From Phylloscopus collybita (Eukaryota > Chordata > Aves > Passeriformes > Phylloscopidae), in assembly GCA_027886175.1 (NCBI GenBank), contig JAJNNQ010000026.1, positions 25,500,001 through 25,564,000 on the forward strand: a DNA stretch of 64,000 bases, given 5' to 3'. The notes under the pieces were generated by a model. That model did not search any database, had not been told where the DNA came from, and was given only the letters and a program-made list of their open reading frames with translations. Shown piece by piece: positions 14,501 to 28,505 of this stretch; within the stretch, counting starts at the first letter, position 1; each line of letters starts with the position of its first letter. Position numbers and translations under genes: made by a program.

Positions 14501-15765
14501 TTTCAGCAGATGGTACAATAATGTCTTTCAACAATACGGCATTTATCTGACAGAAGCACAACCCACTAGAATAATTTTGCTATCAATATTGGAAATACCA
14601 ACTGGAATCATGCACCATTTACTTTTGAGAAAAACATACCAATTATCTAGAATTACTTCTTATTTTCAGTGAGAAAGAGTTTTCAAGCTTAAAAGTGCCT
14701 TGCCCTCTTCAGCCACAGACTTCTGGTGTTACCTTTTCCTGGCTACTCTGGAGCTGAGTCTGTGAAAGACATTAGTATGGTATGTAAGCAGGTCTGAGAA
14801 GTAAAAGGAAAGTAAATGTGAAGGAGTTTAGGTGGCTGGAAGGGAGGTGTGGTAACATCAAAGGCCTGGAAGTAACAAAATAGTGGCAGACCATGAGAAT
14901 ATCTTGATGCATACAGAAGGGAGGTTAATCACAGTGAAGGATCACCATGTTGATGACTCCTGCTCATGGGAAGCACTGCTCTAAATGTAATTTGAGTTCT
15001 CAGTAACCCTTGGTCATTCACCTGCTCCCTCTGCATGGCCTAAGCAGCAGCACTTTACCTCCCCCAAAAGAAAAAAGAATGTATGTTCTCTGACATGAGT
15101 AGACACAAATAAAGGTTGATCAATCTTACCATATAAGCTGCACACTTCCCAACTAAACTGTGCATCCAGATGAAAAACAAAACAGCTCCTAAAGAACCAA
15201 GTACTACAGTTTCTAGATAAATAATTTTGCTAGCTTGCTCAAGTTATTCAAGGTCCTTCTTAAAATCAGGCAAGTTCTAAATTAAACAGATAGAGAAGCT
15301 AATGTGTTGCTTTCCCTGAAACTGCTTCCTTCATTAAAATAATTTAAAAAATAACAAGAGAAAAGATATAGAACATACTTAAATATAATTAGTTCTAGCT
15401 GTTATTCAAAGTCCCTCTGAAATATCTTTCAGCCCTGGAAGGCCAAGGGCTAATTTAGTGGGTTACATGCTATCATCCAAGTTTCTTAGGTATATGAGAG
15501 GTTTTCTACAGGATGTGTGAGAAAAATGAGGAGTTTCAGAACATGTCTCAATATTCACTTTATGATTCCATAAAGTGATAATTATTATCTTCACTAGTTT
15601 GCAACTCCTAGAGTGTAAGTGAAGCTCCTACAAGCTTTCCTGAACAGTATTTCTCCTTCATAGGTAGAGAAATAACTTCTATATGACTTAACATCTTTTC
15701 TTTTAGGAACTCACCTAATTTGCAACTATTATCTCACCTCTAGAAAATTTATCAAACGCAGCAGG

Positions 15766-15790
15766 CTTATATATATATAATTTATATATA
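15766..15790. repeat. (TA)n microsatellite
   Basis: Two short TATATA runs separated by AATT. Confidence 0.8.
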
Positions 15791-17938
15791 GCAGATAATA
15801 CAACAGCAGAAGTGATGGACACACCAGAGGATTGTGCTACCATTCAGAATTATCTCAAAGGCTACTGAGTTGCTGCAAATGAAAGTACAAAAAAAGGCTT
15901 TGAGCGAGTTTTATACTAGATCATTTCCAGATGTTGTTTCCAACCTTTTCCATTCCATACTTCAATGATCATTCAATGAATTCACTCTGTTTAAGTTAAT
16001 CAACAGGACTGAATCATTGTTAAAATAATCAAATTGAGTAGGAAGAACTCAAAATGGTTAACTTATACAGTTACTCTAAACTAAGGTTTTTTACAATTTA
16101 TTCCAATAGGCAGAAATACTACTTAAACTTTTAACTCTATTACTCCACTCTCTCATATTTATCATACACAATTCACCATAGTGTTCTGTATTAAATGTTG
16201 TAGCTAGGCTTAGTAAAAGAGCTCTGATTAAATGATAAGCCTCCACAAAGAGTTCTTGAAAACTGCAAGTTCAGCTAGAAGTTTAATAATCTGAAAACTC
16301 AAGAGACACTAGTACTAACTTTTAATGAAAGAATTAATTATAAAGATGAAATAGAGCTGAAACGATCTTGTTTCAAGGCAATACACTCAGAGGTTTAATT
16401 GGGCTTTGCCAACTCAATTCCAGGAATGACAGATGCCAAGAAATTCAAAACATACAAGCTACATCTTCAAAGTCTGCACTATAATCATGCAACCTGGGAT
16501 GACATGGTCTCTGAGAAAGAAGAAATAAACATTTTTCTTCTATTTTTCTCATTTTTCTGCTCCATGCATTTGACTTCTTCCTATGTGAACTGCTGTTAGA
16601 ATCAAGTGAAAATAATCCATTTTTATGTAACAGTAAGCTAAACTGGAGTGAATTTAAGAAGGTTATTTTCTAAAACTACTTTTAATTCTGTAACGTTGGT
16701 GCTGCATGCATTTCAAATGTATATGTCAGCAGAAAAGAAATAATTCTACAAGATATGCAATACAAATTGTGCTGCCATAAATTCTTCTGTAACAGTGTAT
16801 GTGTGCAAGTATGCATTGACAATTGTGGTCTAACTCAGCAGAGGTATCTGGTTACTTGCATTTCATACAAATTCAAGATTGCGACCAGCAGTATCTTAAT
16901 CCTGAATCTAATCAAGCCATATAAATCATATATCCTGCCTGAGAACACTTCGGCTTCTCTTTCAGGAACACCTCCAACTTCAGCAAAATGTTCTCTGCTC
17001 CACAAATCCTGGACGTCCAAGCCTGACACCAATCCAGCAACTCGTAATTAACACACAGATCTAAACACACTTAGCTGCTGCTGTCTTTCTCCCTCAACAC
17101 AAACCTAGTCGAGTATCCCATTCCCGTCTCTCCAGAGCCCCTCTAAGTCCCAACAAACTCACTCTGACACTTACTCAGGCCCACCAATACTTTAGCCACA
17201 CTGAATCGTTTGTGGACTGAGGTTACGCCATCAGTGCCTACTTAAAACGAAACCCCAGATCCCTAAGTCCTCAGCACAACAATCTTAAATCTATTTCTGA
17301 TACCTTCTATAAAGATGCTCAGCTTTAGCTCCTCCCAATCTATCTCCCTAAATTAAATCTATACCAGAAATGCTGTCAGCGTAGCAATGAATAGGAGTTG
17401 CTGCTGACACCAGTTGTGAAACCCACTTTCCCCTCTGGGCACAGAATTAATAGTGGTTTGCTGCCCTGCCAGATCAAGCCTTAACCAGCTAGGAAGAGTG
17501 CTGCCACCCAAAATATATACTAAATGTAAATTATGCTATGGAACCAGATTTCATTTTCCACATGTTTCAGCCATGCAAACCATAATTCCAAACTTAGCTA
17601 CAAAGCAGCTAATATCTTTCATCCCAGATATAAACCATCTCTGTTAATAACTTCTGCATCAGTTAAATCCGCGAGAGACAAATTCTGCTTGCTTCAGAGC
17701 CAAACCTGGGACAGCAGCTCCTTCCAACTGTGGCAGCAGCACCTGAAGATTTTAGAAAGCTCTAAACAAACATCAGTTAATCTTCCTGGTCTTTAAAATA
17801 GTGATGGTTATGCATAAGCTCTATAGGTAGATAAACACAGCTTTAAATGTATTTTTGGCAAAACCAAATGAAACCAACAAAGGAGGCTCCAACGGGGCAA
17901 ACTGGTGTTCTAAGTTGTTATGTACAGATCTGTCACAC

Positions 17939-17979
17939 ATTTAGATAGACAAGTGTATGGAAAACTAAGAAATCTAAGA
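17939..17979 (+). repeat. 41-bp direct repeat, copy A
   Basis: Begins ATTTAGATAGACAAGTGTAT and ends AATCTAAGA. It matches 20368-20408 at 40 of 41 positions (single A/C difference at position 33), same strand, 2,429 bp apart. Sequences outside the 41 bp do not match. Not part of a recognised interspersed repeat. Confidence 0.95.
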
Positions 17980-18875
17980 TACTGATGTATCTTACTGTCT
18001 TTACTGTCATGTAAAATGAATGTTCTGAAAGGAAGATGAAGTTATGATTTTACATATAATTCCATAGTTTCCATTTACGTTTTACTTTATTTACCTAAGG
18101 TCTTAAAGAGAGTTGTAATTAGAATCTGTACTTAACTCTTTAAACAAAAAACCATAATTTTATCAGCAATTTCTAGTTAGAAATTCGAGGACTACAACTC
18201 TTTACTTTTCCATTTTATGAAGATGTGGAATACTGAAGCAGCAAACAGACTGCAAAGCCAGTGACACAGGAACTGTGTATTCATAATGGATCCCAAAAAA
18301 GCATTTAGTGAAACTGTGTTAAAAGCCTGCATAATGAAGACTTGAAACAATTCTCCAAAATCAAAAGCCAAAGGTAAATCTGTAACAAAATCTGTTACCT
18401 TTCCTGGGAATTGAACTTTTAAGAGCACATATGGTAAATATGCTATTCACATAGACAACTGCAGTACTCAAAAAGCACTAAGGAAGCAGTGCTCAATTTT
18501 CTGTAACATCATTCCATTTTGCAAATCACTGTCTGTAAGCAGGAATGCTCAATGAGGAAGGGAGCTTAACAGGAACATTAAAACTATCTATTTGAAGACA
18601 CAGGTTTAAGTAAAAATCAAATGGTCTTCCAGACTAGCAGGTTTACCACACATGCCTTAAAAATCTGACGCTTTGTCCTTATTCATGTTCTGCTTTCAGG
18701 CATGCAAACGAACTAAATGAGCTGTAAAGAAAGCAATAGGAAAAGAACAGTATTAACACCGGGAATAAGGGAGCAAAAGCAGCATCAACCCACATTTAAA
18801 TAAAGAAAGTGTCATAAAAGCTTAACCACATCAGAAATTCAAGTAGGTAATTTCATTTAATTTATAATCATGTTA

Positions 18876-18936
18876 TTTTTGGGTTTGTTGGGTTTTGGCT
18901 TTGGGGATTTTTTAGATTTTGGGTTTGTTTTTTTAT
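18876..18936. repeat. GGGTTT-rich low-complexity tract
   Basis: About 60 bp of G and T (GGGTTTGTTGGGTTTTGG and similar). Not a regular TTAGGG telomere-like array. Confidence 0.7.
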
Positions 18937-20367
18937 CTTGAATTTTGTGCACAGTTTTAAACAAGAAGATTTCCAAAAATACTACTTAGTAACTTTTTGA
19001 GACATATTTTGATAACTTTACTTAAGCATTTTTCCTTTTCCAGTATTATGCTTCCATGAATGACATGATTCACCAATATTAAGAGCAATAATCCCCTAGT
19101 CGACTGGAGTCTTCTCATGTAATCGATATTTGCTGCTTCTGCTCCCAAACACACCTGAGGTTTTCTGATTACATGTCATCCTCAATTTTGCCAAGCACCT
19201 GAGTGTAGTCAAAGCCCTGCTACCTTTTAGTTCTGCAGGAACACTTCTAAACTTCTTTCTCCTTAATGCTATCATTTCAAGATAATATGAGAGGAAAGAG
19301 AAAACTGCATGAACCATTTGTCATTTTCCAGTTCTGTCTGACATGTAAGCATCTTAAAATCTAATCTGTAATAGGGGATGACATATGCAGCAAAAGCAGG
19401 TATACACTTCAAAGGTGTATGGCACTCTTTATTCATATACAAAGTCTTGACTGATTCTTTCATTCCTGCCTTTCAGGGAAGAGATTTACTTATTCCCAAA
19501 TCTGCACTAGGTATGTAAGAAAAAAACCGATCCACTAATTATTCTATCCATCCATTACTTCCTTTGCTATCAGTAGCATCAGCAGTTCCACGGAATAAAA
19601 ATTACATTTTCTCAGAGCGCTATTTTGCAGCATCTTTAACGATTCACAATTTGAAATATGCTACAATCTCTGCTTACAAGCATAACAAGGAAAGAAATGA
19701 CATCTTAAAAAGCATGAACAGATGTCCAGATGCAACTTAAATTATTTTCCCAAGGTCTACATAACACCAGTCTCTTTTTTCTTACCTAGGTGAAGTATTA
19801 TTAATCTGATGCATCAGCAAAAGTCAACAGTAAAAATTATAAAAATCTAGATATACTTGATAGCCAAATATATATTGATAGCCACCAAAAAAACCACAAA
19901 ACATTTTTAGTACCTCAAACAAGAGTAGAATGCAATAGGTATTTAGCTTCTATAGCTGTACAATATTCTCAGTGGTTTTTTTCTTATTAACTATTTTAGC
20001 CATTTTCTACCACAGTTGGGAAAAAATAGTATAGCTTTTTTTCTATCCCATAAGAAACCTTTATTGCATTGTATATAAACTTTTGTTTGAAGAAATTAGA
20101 CATACTGCATAAATGAAGCAAACTTCTTGGAAAGAGGAGCTTGTCTGAAGAATTCTCTGTATCACATCAGACACACCTGCCTTTGGAATAAAGTATGTGG
20201 TGCATACCACACCTGCCCAGAGCAACCATTGGATACAGAATGGATACATGGAGAAAGGCTTATGAAGACAAGCTCTGACATTAATAGCTAAGTTCTCAGC
20301 ACTTTAAACCTTTTGATCATCTAGCTGAATCCAGCTACAGGAAAACTCCATTTTCCCTGATGAACTG

Positions 20368-20408
20368 ATTTAGATAGACAAGTGTATGGAAAACTAAGAC
20401 ATCTAAGA
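20368..20408 (+). repeat. 41-bp direct repeat, copy B
   Basis: Second copy of the element at 17939-17979, one substitution. Flanks are unrelated to those of copy A. Both copies lie in the presumed MEI4 intron 4. Confidence 0.95.
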
Positions 20409-23400
20409 GCTAGTCCAACTTGACATTCACAAAGTCTCTAATTTGCAGGCCAGCTAGGAAAACAAAAAGGCTTTCCAGCCACAGGAATATTTCAGCCCTT
20501 GATTTGTTTCCATATAGAGCTGTTCCTGTGCAGTTTGACATTCCAGTGACGTGACTGTTAGCTCCACAGTGCTGAATAGCAATGAAAATCTTGGGAAATA
20601 CTGAAAATTATAGTGCTTCTGTGCTTCCCTTTGTTCTTTTTTTGCCTCAATACATTGTCTGCATAGCCCGCTGATTTTACAGGTCTTCCTGTTTAGAGGC
20701 ACATGCATCAGACACGCCATAGATGAATGCATCTTACACGCAGCTCCAATCCACATATCCTGTACAATCCACCATCATTAGTCACCAGCCTCTTGTGGAC
20801 ACTAATAGAATTTCAATACCCGGTAACTAAGCTAACTTATTAATTACAGTAACTAAAATATAACTTGTTCCAAACATCTAATAATGTCACGTACATAAGA
20901 CTGTCAATGTACCCACAGAAGTATGCTTTGCATGACCACACGTTGCAATGTTCTGCAGGATCAGGTCTTCCCTCAAATAACATCTCTTGCCCAGATCATC
21001 CAAAAAGACATTTCATAGAGATATTATGGGATTTTCGTCCCTTAACTTTGGAATTTTACTACATAAATATCTGCATTTCAGGTTATCAACTTAAGCGTCC
21101 TTTCTCATAGCCAGAAGAAAGAAGCAAACAACTTAGGGCCAATTATCATAAATATGTACGAGAACATAGGTTATACAAGAAATGACTTTTCGTCTCCCTT
21201 GACTACAATGGAAAGTTAAAGTAAGAAAGTCAGATGGAAACATCACAGAAATCTGAACTCAAGCGAGACAAATCCCACCTTATGTCTAACTCCTTTGGCT
21301 CTTTCGAGTCAAAGCTGTTTTGTTGTAATGGGCCTGATTCTCAAGAATTTATGTAACATTCAGAAAAGCCTTGCATGACTATCTATTTTCATGTTGGCAA
21401 ATTTTTAGTTAACCTTAGCTGCTTGGTTGACTTTTACAAGAAGCAGACAGCAAGGTCTACTACATATACCTAAAGAGGATTAATCACGCTCCTTATATTC
21501 TGCGTCATTCACTTCAGGTGAGAAGTCAGCACTCACATCTGAAATTGAACTTAATGCTTACAATACAATATTGAGAACTTCATATAACTTGGTGTTTTGA
21601 CTACAAAATCCCAAACAAAGAGCTATTGAGTGTACAGCTTTTGTGATAAAACTATTTTAAAGTTCTAAAAAAGTAAAAATGGTATATAGAAAGTAATGTG
21701 ATATAAAACTGGGGTAATGCTACCCAATCTATGCATCAGCAATTACTGAATAACAGAGCTTTCCAAAAGTATGTTTTTCTTTCCTATTTCAAAATCTATT
21801 TTCTGGTTTCTGACTTTCCTTTTCAGAATTCTTGGAATTAATACTGGGGGGTTAGAAATGAGAAGTAAACTCAGTAAACCATTGTGTGCTTTCCACTTCT
21901 GGTTCTCTGTCTTTGAAAGTTATCATAAAGGATGATCTGCTATCACGAGAGGAGCTCAATATTTGAAAAATAACCCATCTTCCAGAGTATCTGAAATCTT
22001 CTGTTCTGAAATCTTAGTATCTTACAATTCTATCTGCAGTAGGAATCCAGTTGGGGATCAGAACATTTCTATTTCTAGTAAGTTAAAGTTCAATTACAGT
22101 ATCTTATAAATTGTATTTATGAAGCATGAAAAGTTTCTACTATAGATAAAACTTGAAAGTCAATATACAACAGCTGTGAAAAAAAGAGATCCAATTGAGT
22201 TTATATTAATATGCTTTTGCCTAGAATTCAGCAAAGCACTTAAGCATGAGCTTTACTTTGAGCCCATGATGAAGTACTTAAACCAATTAAAGCAAAGTAC
22301 TAACTTACTTGAGAGTTTAGTAACATAAAACTCACCTTAACTGCGTGGAAAATCAGGATAACTATACTGTTTTACAGGCTCCTTAATTACTTTTACCTTC
22401 CATATTAATATGTGGAAATACTATATATAAAATTACATGATTCATGTATTTGACATTAATTTGCCACACATAAGATCAAAGGATTTAACCAATTAGACAA
22501 CAATATAAAAATATTCAGAATAATCTTTGTACTTTTATGCTGTAGTTTATTACAAACACTCTCCAACAGAAAACCTAATTTTTTAATTTGTAAAGCACGG
22601 GGCATAGATAGCGCTTCAGAACTGTGGGTCATGGACTGATAAGCTTCTTCCAAGAGTTACAAACTTTCTAAAATCAGTCAGAATTCTAAAGTAAAGTATT
22701 TTCAATATTAATCAAAGATGTATACACAAACCTGCACGGGGTTGAGCTGAGCACACTTCCTACTGAAGACATGACGGAATATAAAGTTGCATATTCTTGA
22801 ATTCATGCATTTGACAAACTATTTGTAACTTAGCTCAAGTCCTAATGGGGAAGTTAAAACAGAAAAGTTGAGCTATCTAGATGACTTATTTAGAAAAATT
22901 AAAAGGAATGTTTTTATTCCAAATCAGTGCTGAAAAACATCTTCAATAAAAAAAATATTACTATGAAAAAATAAAACAGAAATTTTCTTGGATGAATAAG
23001 CTATTTTTTTCAATTTCTGTTTTCCATCAAATGTTCAAAAGTTAATTGCAAACTAACCTGGATATAAGCCTTAGATAATTCTTTATTTCTCCTATCTGCC
23101 AACAACAATAAAACGAACAACAAAGCAAAACAAACCTCACGTATTTCCACACCTCTAATAATAACTCAAATTCAGAATCTCTAATTCGATTGTTTTAAAT
23201 GGGAGATACTCTTTGCAATTAACAGTGGTTTTGCTTAAGTAACAAAACACAATTAGGATACTTGTCAGCCAATGAAGTTTGATTATATAAAGTATTATCT
23301 TTCTCCAAACTCTAATTTAAGTATTTATGAAGAGGGGTTTTTTTAAGCTGGTGTTTTGTTTATTTCGACCTGATATTGTATATCATTAGATTTGAATATA

Positions 23401-24463
23401 AAACAAGAAAAAATACTTTAACCCTTTTTAGAATCATACCTACCAGAAGTCATGCTACACAAATTCAGAAACATTTGGAAGCAGGTCCGTAAATCAGGCC
23501 ATCATAATTAGAGCTCTATTGTGATATATTCCCAGAATATTATCACGTACAGAACATATGAGGGTTTGTAAATGAACATAACACATCTATTTGGACTAAA
23601 TGCAAGAATGCATGAACTTTACAAACACTGACTTCACCACAAGCTAAGCAAACCAGAACTTCAGTTACTTTCCCTACTGTACTGCAGCTTTTCAAAGTCC
23701 TACAGAGTGTCAGCTACAGACTGACAGATGCCCAGCTCCTGAGGCTTCACCAAATATGAAAGCAATAAAAATAATTACAGTATGGCAAGGTTAAGCAGCT
23801 CCACAGTAACTAACTCAGCAAAGCACAATGCTCAGTATGACCTTGCGTTGCCATTGGCAAAACTGAAAAGAAAGATTACTAATTCTGTTAAACAGGTGAG
23901 ATTTAATAATCTTAAAAATGAACAACTGTTTTAAACTTAAAAAAACCAATTATTGTTTTTAATTACACACTTCCCTATCCTTACAATTGTTAAAAGTCTG
24001 TTGACTTTTGGTTGCTCTCAATAAATCTAGTATGCTAACAGTGACCTAAAATAAGACACAGATCGTTGTCTAATTCCTTCAAAACTGGCATTTTCAGAAT
24101 ATGATTCAAACATACTAGAAATTTAGGTTGGCAGTTACATACTCCCTCTCCAACAATCCAAACTCACTAATACATCATATCCTAGAGAGAAAAAGAATTA
24201 AGACTTCTTGAGCAACACTTACACCTTTTGTTAAATTAGACCACTGCAAAATAAATCTATGGTGAATTTTTTTGATAGATATCAATAAATTTATTTTCCA
24301 CCAAATAGAAAGTTTTTAGGATAGTGTAAAATCAACTTGCAATCCCAAGTGAAGCTGAACATTTTGCATAAAATACATACCAACACATACAAATACATTA
24401 AAAACCTATGAAACTCCTATTTATTTCATATATCTCTTTTTCAAATGTTAAAGGAACATCCAT

Positions 24464-24482
24464 TCTCTCTCTCTCTCTCTCT
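24464..24482. repeat. (TC)n microsatellite
   Basis: About nine TC units, followed by TTCCTC. Confidence 0.9.
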
Positions 24483-25074
24483 TTCCTCTATAGTTAACTG
24501 GAAAAAGTATAATTTAAAAATAAATTTTACCAAAAATTCTATTGGTAAAATCTCCCTCCTGCTCATTGTAACGAACTAAATACATTATATCCTGGCTAAC
24601 TTTTGCATCATGAAAATTAATAATTTGAAATAATAATGTGAAACGTGAAATCTAATTGTGAAATAAAATAAAGCAGCTGACTTTCCAGTTTTGCATAAGC
24701 TAGAGAGAGAATACCAAAGATCTATTGTGTGTTCAGCTGAATACCAAAGTTGTGTTTCCTGCACAGTCAACAATTTATACATTGCACTGTCTTCTAACTC
24801 ATTATTTCAAGTATTTTGCAAATTATATAGCATGATCTAAAAACCTATATAGTCTATTTATTATCCAGTCTGATAATTTCACCTTTCCATATGGAATTTT
24901 CTCTTATTTTTGAATTTACTGTTTAAGGTAGCTCCTAGCATTTTCTGGGTTATTAAATCTGAATATCCCATAGAATTATGGGGTTTTTTTATATTTTAAG
25001 AAACAAATAAATACAGCCAAAACACCCCCCAACACCACTCTTTGGCCTTTCTTGAAAAGAAAAGATGACTGTAC

Positions 25075-25206
25075 CTGGTAAGCCTGCAACAACTGCTCAG
25101 CAAACTGACGGATTTCCGACAGGAGAAGTGATATTAAAGAATTTCTTAGTATGTTGTTCCTTCCTAGCAAACCCAGTGTTTGAGATACAGAATGCAGTGC
25201 CTGAAA
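25075..25206 (-). CDS. MEI4: MEI4 exon 4 (residues 284-327)
   Basis: 132 bp, 44 codons, phase 0 at both ends. The acceptor is TTATTTCTCTTTAG|TTTCAG with the AG at 25208-25207; the donor is CAG|GTACAG with the GT at 25074-25073. The peptide begins FQALHSVSQTLGLLG and contains LRNSLISLLLSE (about residues 303-314), aligning with mammalian FQVQHYVSQSL...LRKSIISLLLSE, which in mammals directly follows the segment coded by exon 3. The phase-0 junction Arg-283/Phe-284 therefore restores the expected order. A second possible acceptor six bases downstream (TTTCAG|GCACTG) would drop Phe-Gln; the upstream one is preferred because mammals keep Phe-Gln here. After this exon about 60-90 residues of the mammalian protein remain unaccounted for and no matching exon was recognised to the left, so the predicted protein is partial at its C-terminus. 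Confidence 0.9.
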
Positions 25207-26140
25207 CTAAAGAGAAATAACAGCAAATTTAATCTTCCAAAATGCATCTCAATCTTTTTTATCCCAAATGATTACTTGAAGTAGAAATAGGATTTACATA
25301 TTAAAATGTTAAAGAAAAAAGTCCAATTCAAAATTTTAGAGTTTAAAATTCTATTGATTACAGATATATGAGATCCATGCCAAATCAACATCTATCCTCA
25401 CAAGATTAGCACTACAGGAAACTGTCATGTGAACAAACTCCTTCAAAAGTGTCAACTCCCCAGGACACTTCTCAGCATTAGATGTCATCATACCCATCTC
25501 CTCACATAGCAAATTGGTAACTACCCTGCACACACAGTTCTGCTTTTCACAGCTAGACAAATGAATGAACAAATTATTTGAAATTCAAACATGTAATCTG
25601 GGAGCTGTAGTAGGGTGTTTTGTCAATATAGTTACCAGGAAAAAACTTGATTAAATGCTGACTGTTAGAAGACACACTATGTACCTGTATGTATTTTCAA
25701 ATTCAAACAATTCACTTTCATATTGTTCTTTAACAATGCATTTCTCCTGAATCACAAGAGTAGTGATGTAGACTTACATGAGAATTATGTAAGTAAAAAT
25801 AAATAGCTCTCATGTAATGAAGCATACAGCTCTACAAAGTACACCAGATTTTTCTATATGTAAATACACTGGAGTTATTTCAAAGGAAAAAGAAGTAAGA
25901 CACATTAAATACAATTACTATAACTTGTATTTTTATATAAATGTATATCCCCAACAACATTAATAATCAGTAACTCTTGGTAAATAAGTATTTCTGACTG
26001 ACAAAAGGATATTCTAACACAAATTTGTATGCCTAAGAATAACTATGATGTTTTAACCACTCAAAACAGATCACTGCATCCTATTAACAATCTAGATTAT
26101 ACCTCCAGCCAACTCACATGTGTACACACATGCAGACAGA

Positions 26141-26170
26141 TATATATATACATACATACATGTATATATG
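26141..26170. repeat. TATA/CATA microsatellite
   Basis: TATATATATA followed by CATACATACATG and TATATATG. Confidence 0.85.
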
Positions 26171-28505
26171 AATAAAAATACTTGCCCACCATTTACAAGC
26201 TTGCATTGGATGAATCCTGCTGGAGAACTTTCCCAAACGAAAGGCAGCAGGAGGAAGGTGTTCCAGGAGCAGTCAGCATGATTTTATTTAGGGGAAACAC
26301 CTACTTCAACTTTACCATGGTTTTCAACACTGTTTCTTGTAAAATTGTCACTGACCAAATTTTGGGCTAGGTAAATGGACAGCAAGGTGCACTAAAATCT
26401 TTTGGTGTAAAACCCATTAATTAGGCAGCTTTGCATTTACAGTTCTTGCTTGACTGCCTGATCAGCAGTTGATGCAATGCCTATTTACCAGCCTCTTCCA
26501 GCTGAAGAGTTCGATCAGCTTGGTTATCATCTGCCCAACATGAGACTCCTATGGACAGTCAGAACAACCCAACTTTAATAAAACTTCGCCCTCAATCATC
26601 TCACTTCCACATGTAATCCCAAAATAAGTATCAAAAGAAATCTACAAAAGACACACAAGTCTCAAGTTCAGAATCAAATCTGGATGCAGACAGAGATACA
26701 AAGTAAACTCCTCCTATTAAAAAGAATTCATAAATTGTACACATACAGCTTCAAAAGCCTGTGTAATTAAAATAATTCATCAACATATACACCAAAAGTC
26801 TATAAATATGAAATGTGAATGAAGATGGGATAAAAATAGGTTTCTGAACAATTAAAATTACATGAAGGGATAACATAATGCATGCACCTACCTGTTCTTT
26901 TGAGGACATATGAATTAAAATGAGATTTTCATATACCAGAAATATATACCCTTCCAAACAAAACAGTGACTCCTCTTTCTAAAAATAAAGTAGATATTAC
27001 AATTTTGAATGTGTCTTCCACAGTATCTACTAGAAACAAGTTTGCAACACCTGGAGAGTTCTGACATGACATGACAGCACCCATGTTCCCAAGGATACAA
27101 CTGCTTCAACTCAAGGTTTAAAAAATGCTTAAAAAGTAGCACATTTTCCAGTGAAGTTTCCATTCATTCTTATTTCTTTTAATAAATTAAGGAGGAATAC
27201 AAATTTTACAGTTCTATATTTTCAGAGCATAACACTGAGTATACTTGCCAATTTGCCTTTGACAAGCAAGCAAACTACGCAATCGTGAGCAGTTTTTCAA
27301 GGTAACCTCTCCCAAAGATCAGAGTAAAACATGAATATTGTTGTTCTTGCTCAAGCTCTCTTCTATTTGCTTACATAATTTTTGACAGATAATGATGCAA
27401 AGATTTTTTTGTGTGTGTGCAATTATTATTAATGCTAGCAGCTGAGATTTAACTAAAACAGGATCTTTTACAAAATTTCTGCATCTTTTGTGGTTTGGCA
27501 AGAGTTGTCAGTTTTTATTTGGAATTTTTGAGGACTAGATAACTAGAGATAACAGGGGACGTTGAAATTTATATCCTCAGCCTCTTCTAAGAGAAGTAAA
27601 TAGGTATTTTGTAATGATTCCACTTAAGATACTTAAGATATGGGTATCAATGGCACTGAAAAATCCCACTGGTGTACTTATTAATATTTAATAAACATTC
27701 TTATTAAACATATCCTTATAATAAAAGTATTTCACAATAGCATATTGTAAAAATACATTATGATTATATTTAATAAATATTAATACTGATTTTTTAAATC
27801 CCAATGATTTATTAAAGAGCACTGGTTTTACTCTGTATCTTGGTGGATCTCTTACATTCCTATCTTGAGAAAATAAGAGACAGCAAAGAAGGCTAAAATA
27901 ATGCTTACAGACTATGCATTAAATGCATGCAGAACAAATCTATAGCATATAAGCAATAAATCTGAAAATAGCAAACAGAAGTAAGATTTTGTTGTACAGC
28001 AATGCTCATGTACTGCTAATTATACTCTAGAAACATTAAAACTAAAAAAAAAATCTAATAGTATGTAGTTTCATTAAAGATAAAAGCATATGTTCAGCTC
28101 TCAAATCTATCCAATATTGAAAAGGAACAGAAATCTTTTAATCCCTTGGGCTTGTTTAATGTTGTAGATGAAATAAAACCAATGCATTTCAGGAATCCTT
28201 AGGTAAAAGCACTCTGAACATTAGACTGTAAAATATATACCATTAGAAACAGGAAATAATGGAGTCTGGTTCACTGTTCAGGTCCTGCATCACCTCTCCC
28301 TAGCCCTGCTCCCACACCCCAGGTTCTACTGTCTTCCCATGTTATTCAGGATGCAGAGCAAGAGGGGACAATGCTGTGACAGCAGCTGGGAAGGATGTGT
28401 GAATTGTCGACCTGGCTATTGCCAAAATGAATATATAACGTCAACGTTCGGCTTATCTCAGGTATACTAACTTGGTCTCTCCTTCACCTAGCCAGATTTT
28501 AAAGC

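Larger units (their letters stand above)
1..25074 (-). other. MEI4 intron 4 (5' part, more than 25 kb) or downstream region
   Basis: Everything left of the exon 4 donor. No exon coding the MEI4 C-terminus was recognised. Contents: one minus-strand LTR (5601-6027), AAAC/GTTT-rich low-complexity tracts, a possible CR1 tail (11535-11585), poly(A) runs, a (TC)n tract at 24464-24482, and a 41-bp direct repeat (17939 and 20368). The remaining open frames are short and unlike known proteins. If the final exon lies outside, this is intronic; if I missed it inside, part of it is 3' flank. Confidence 0.6.

Noticed and set aside
18876..18936. GGGTTT-rich tract considered as interstitial telomeric repeat
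   Set aside because: The units are irregular GGGTTT/GGGTTTT/GGATTT words, not a TTAGGG array.
22456..24782. Minus-strand frames at 22456-22653 and 24585-24782 considered as the MEI4 terminal exon
   Set aside because: Their peptides do not resemble the family's C-terminus and no phase-0 acceptor leads into a matching segment.
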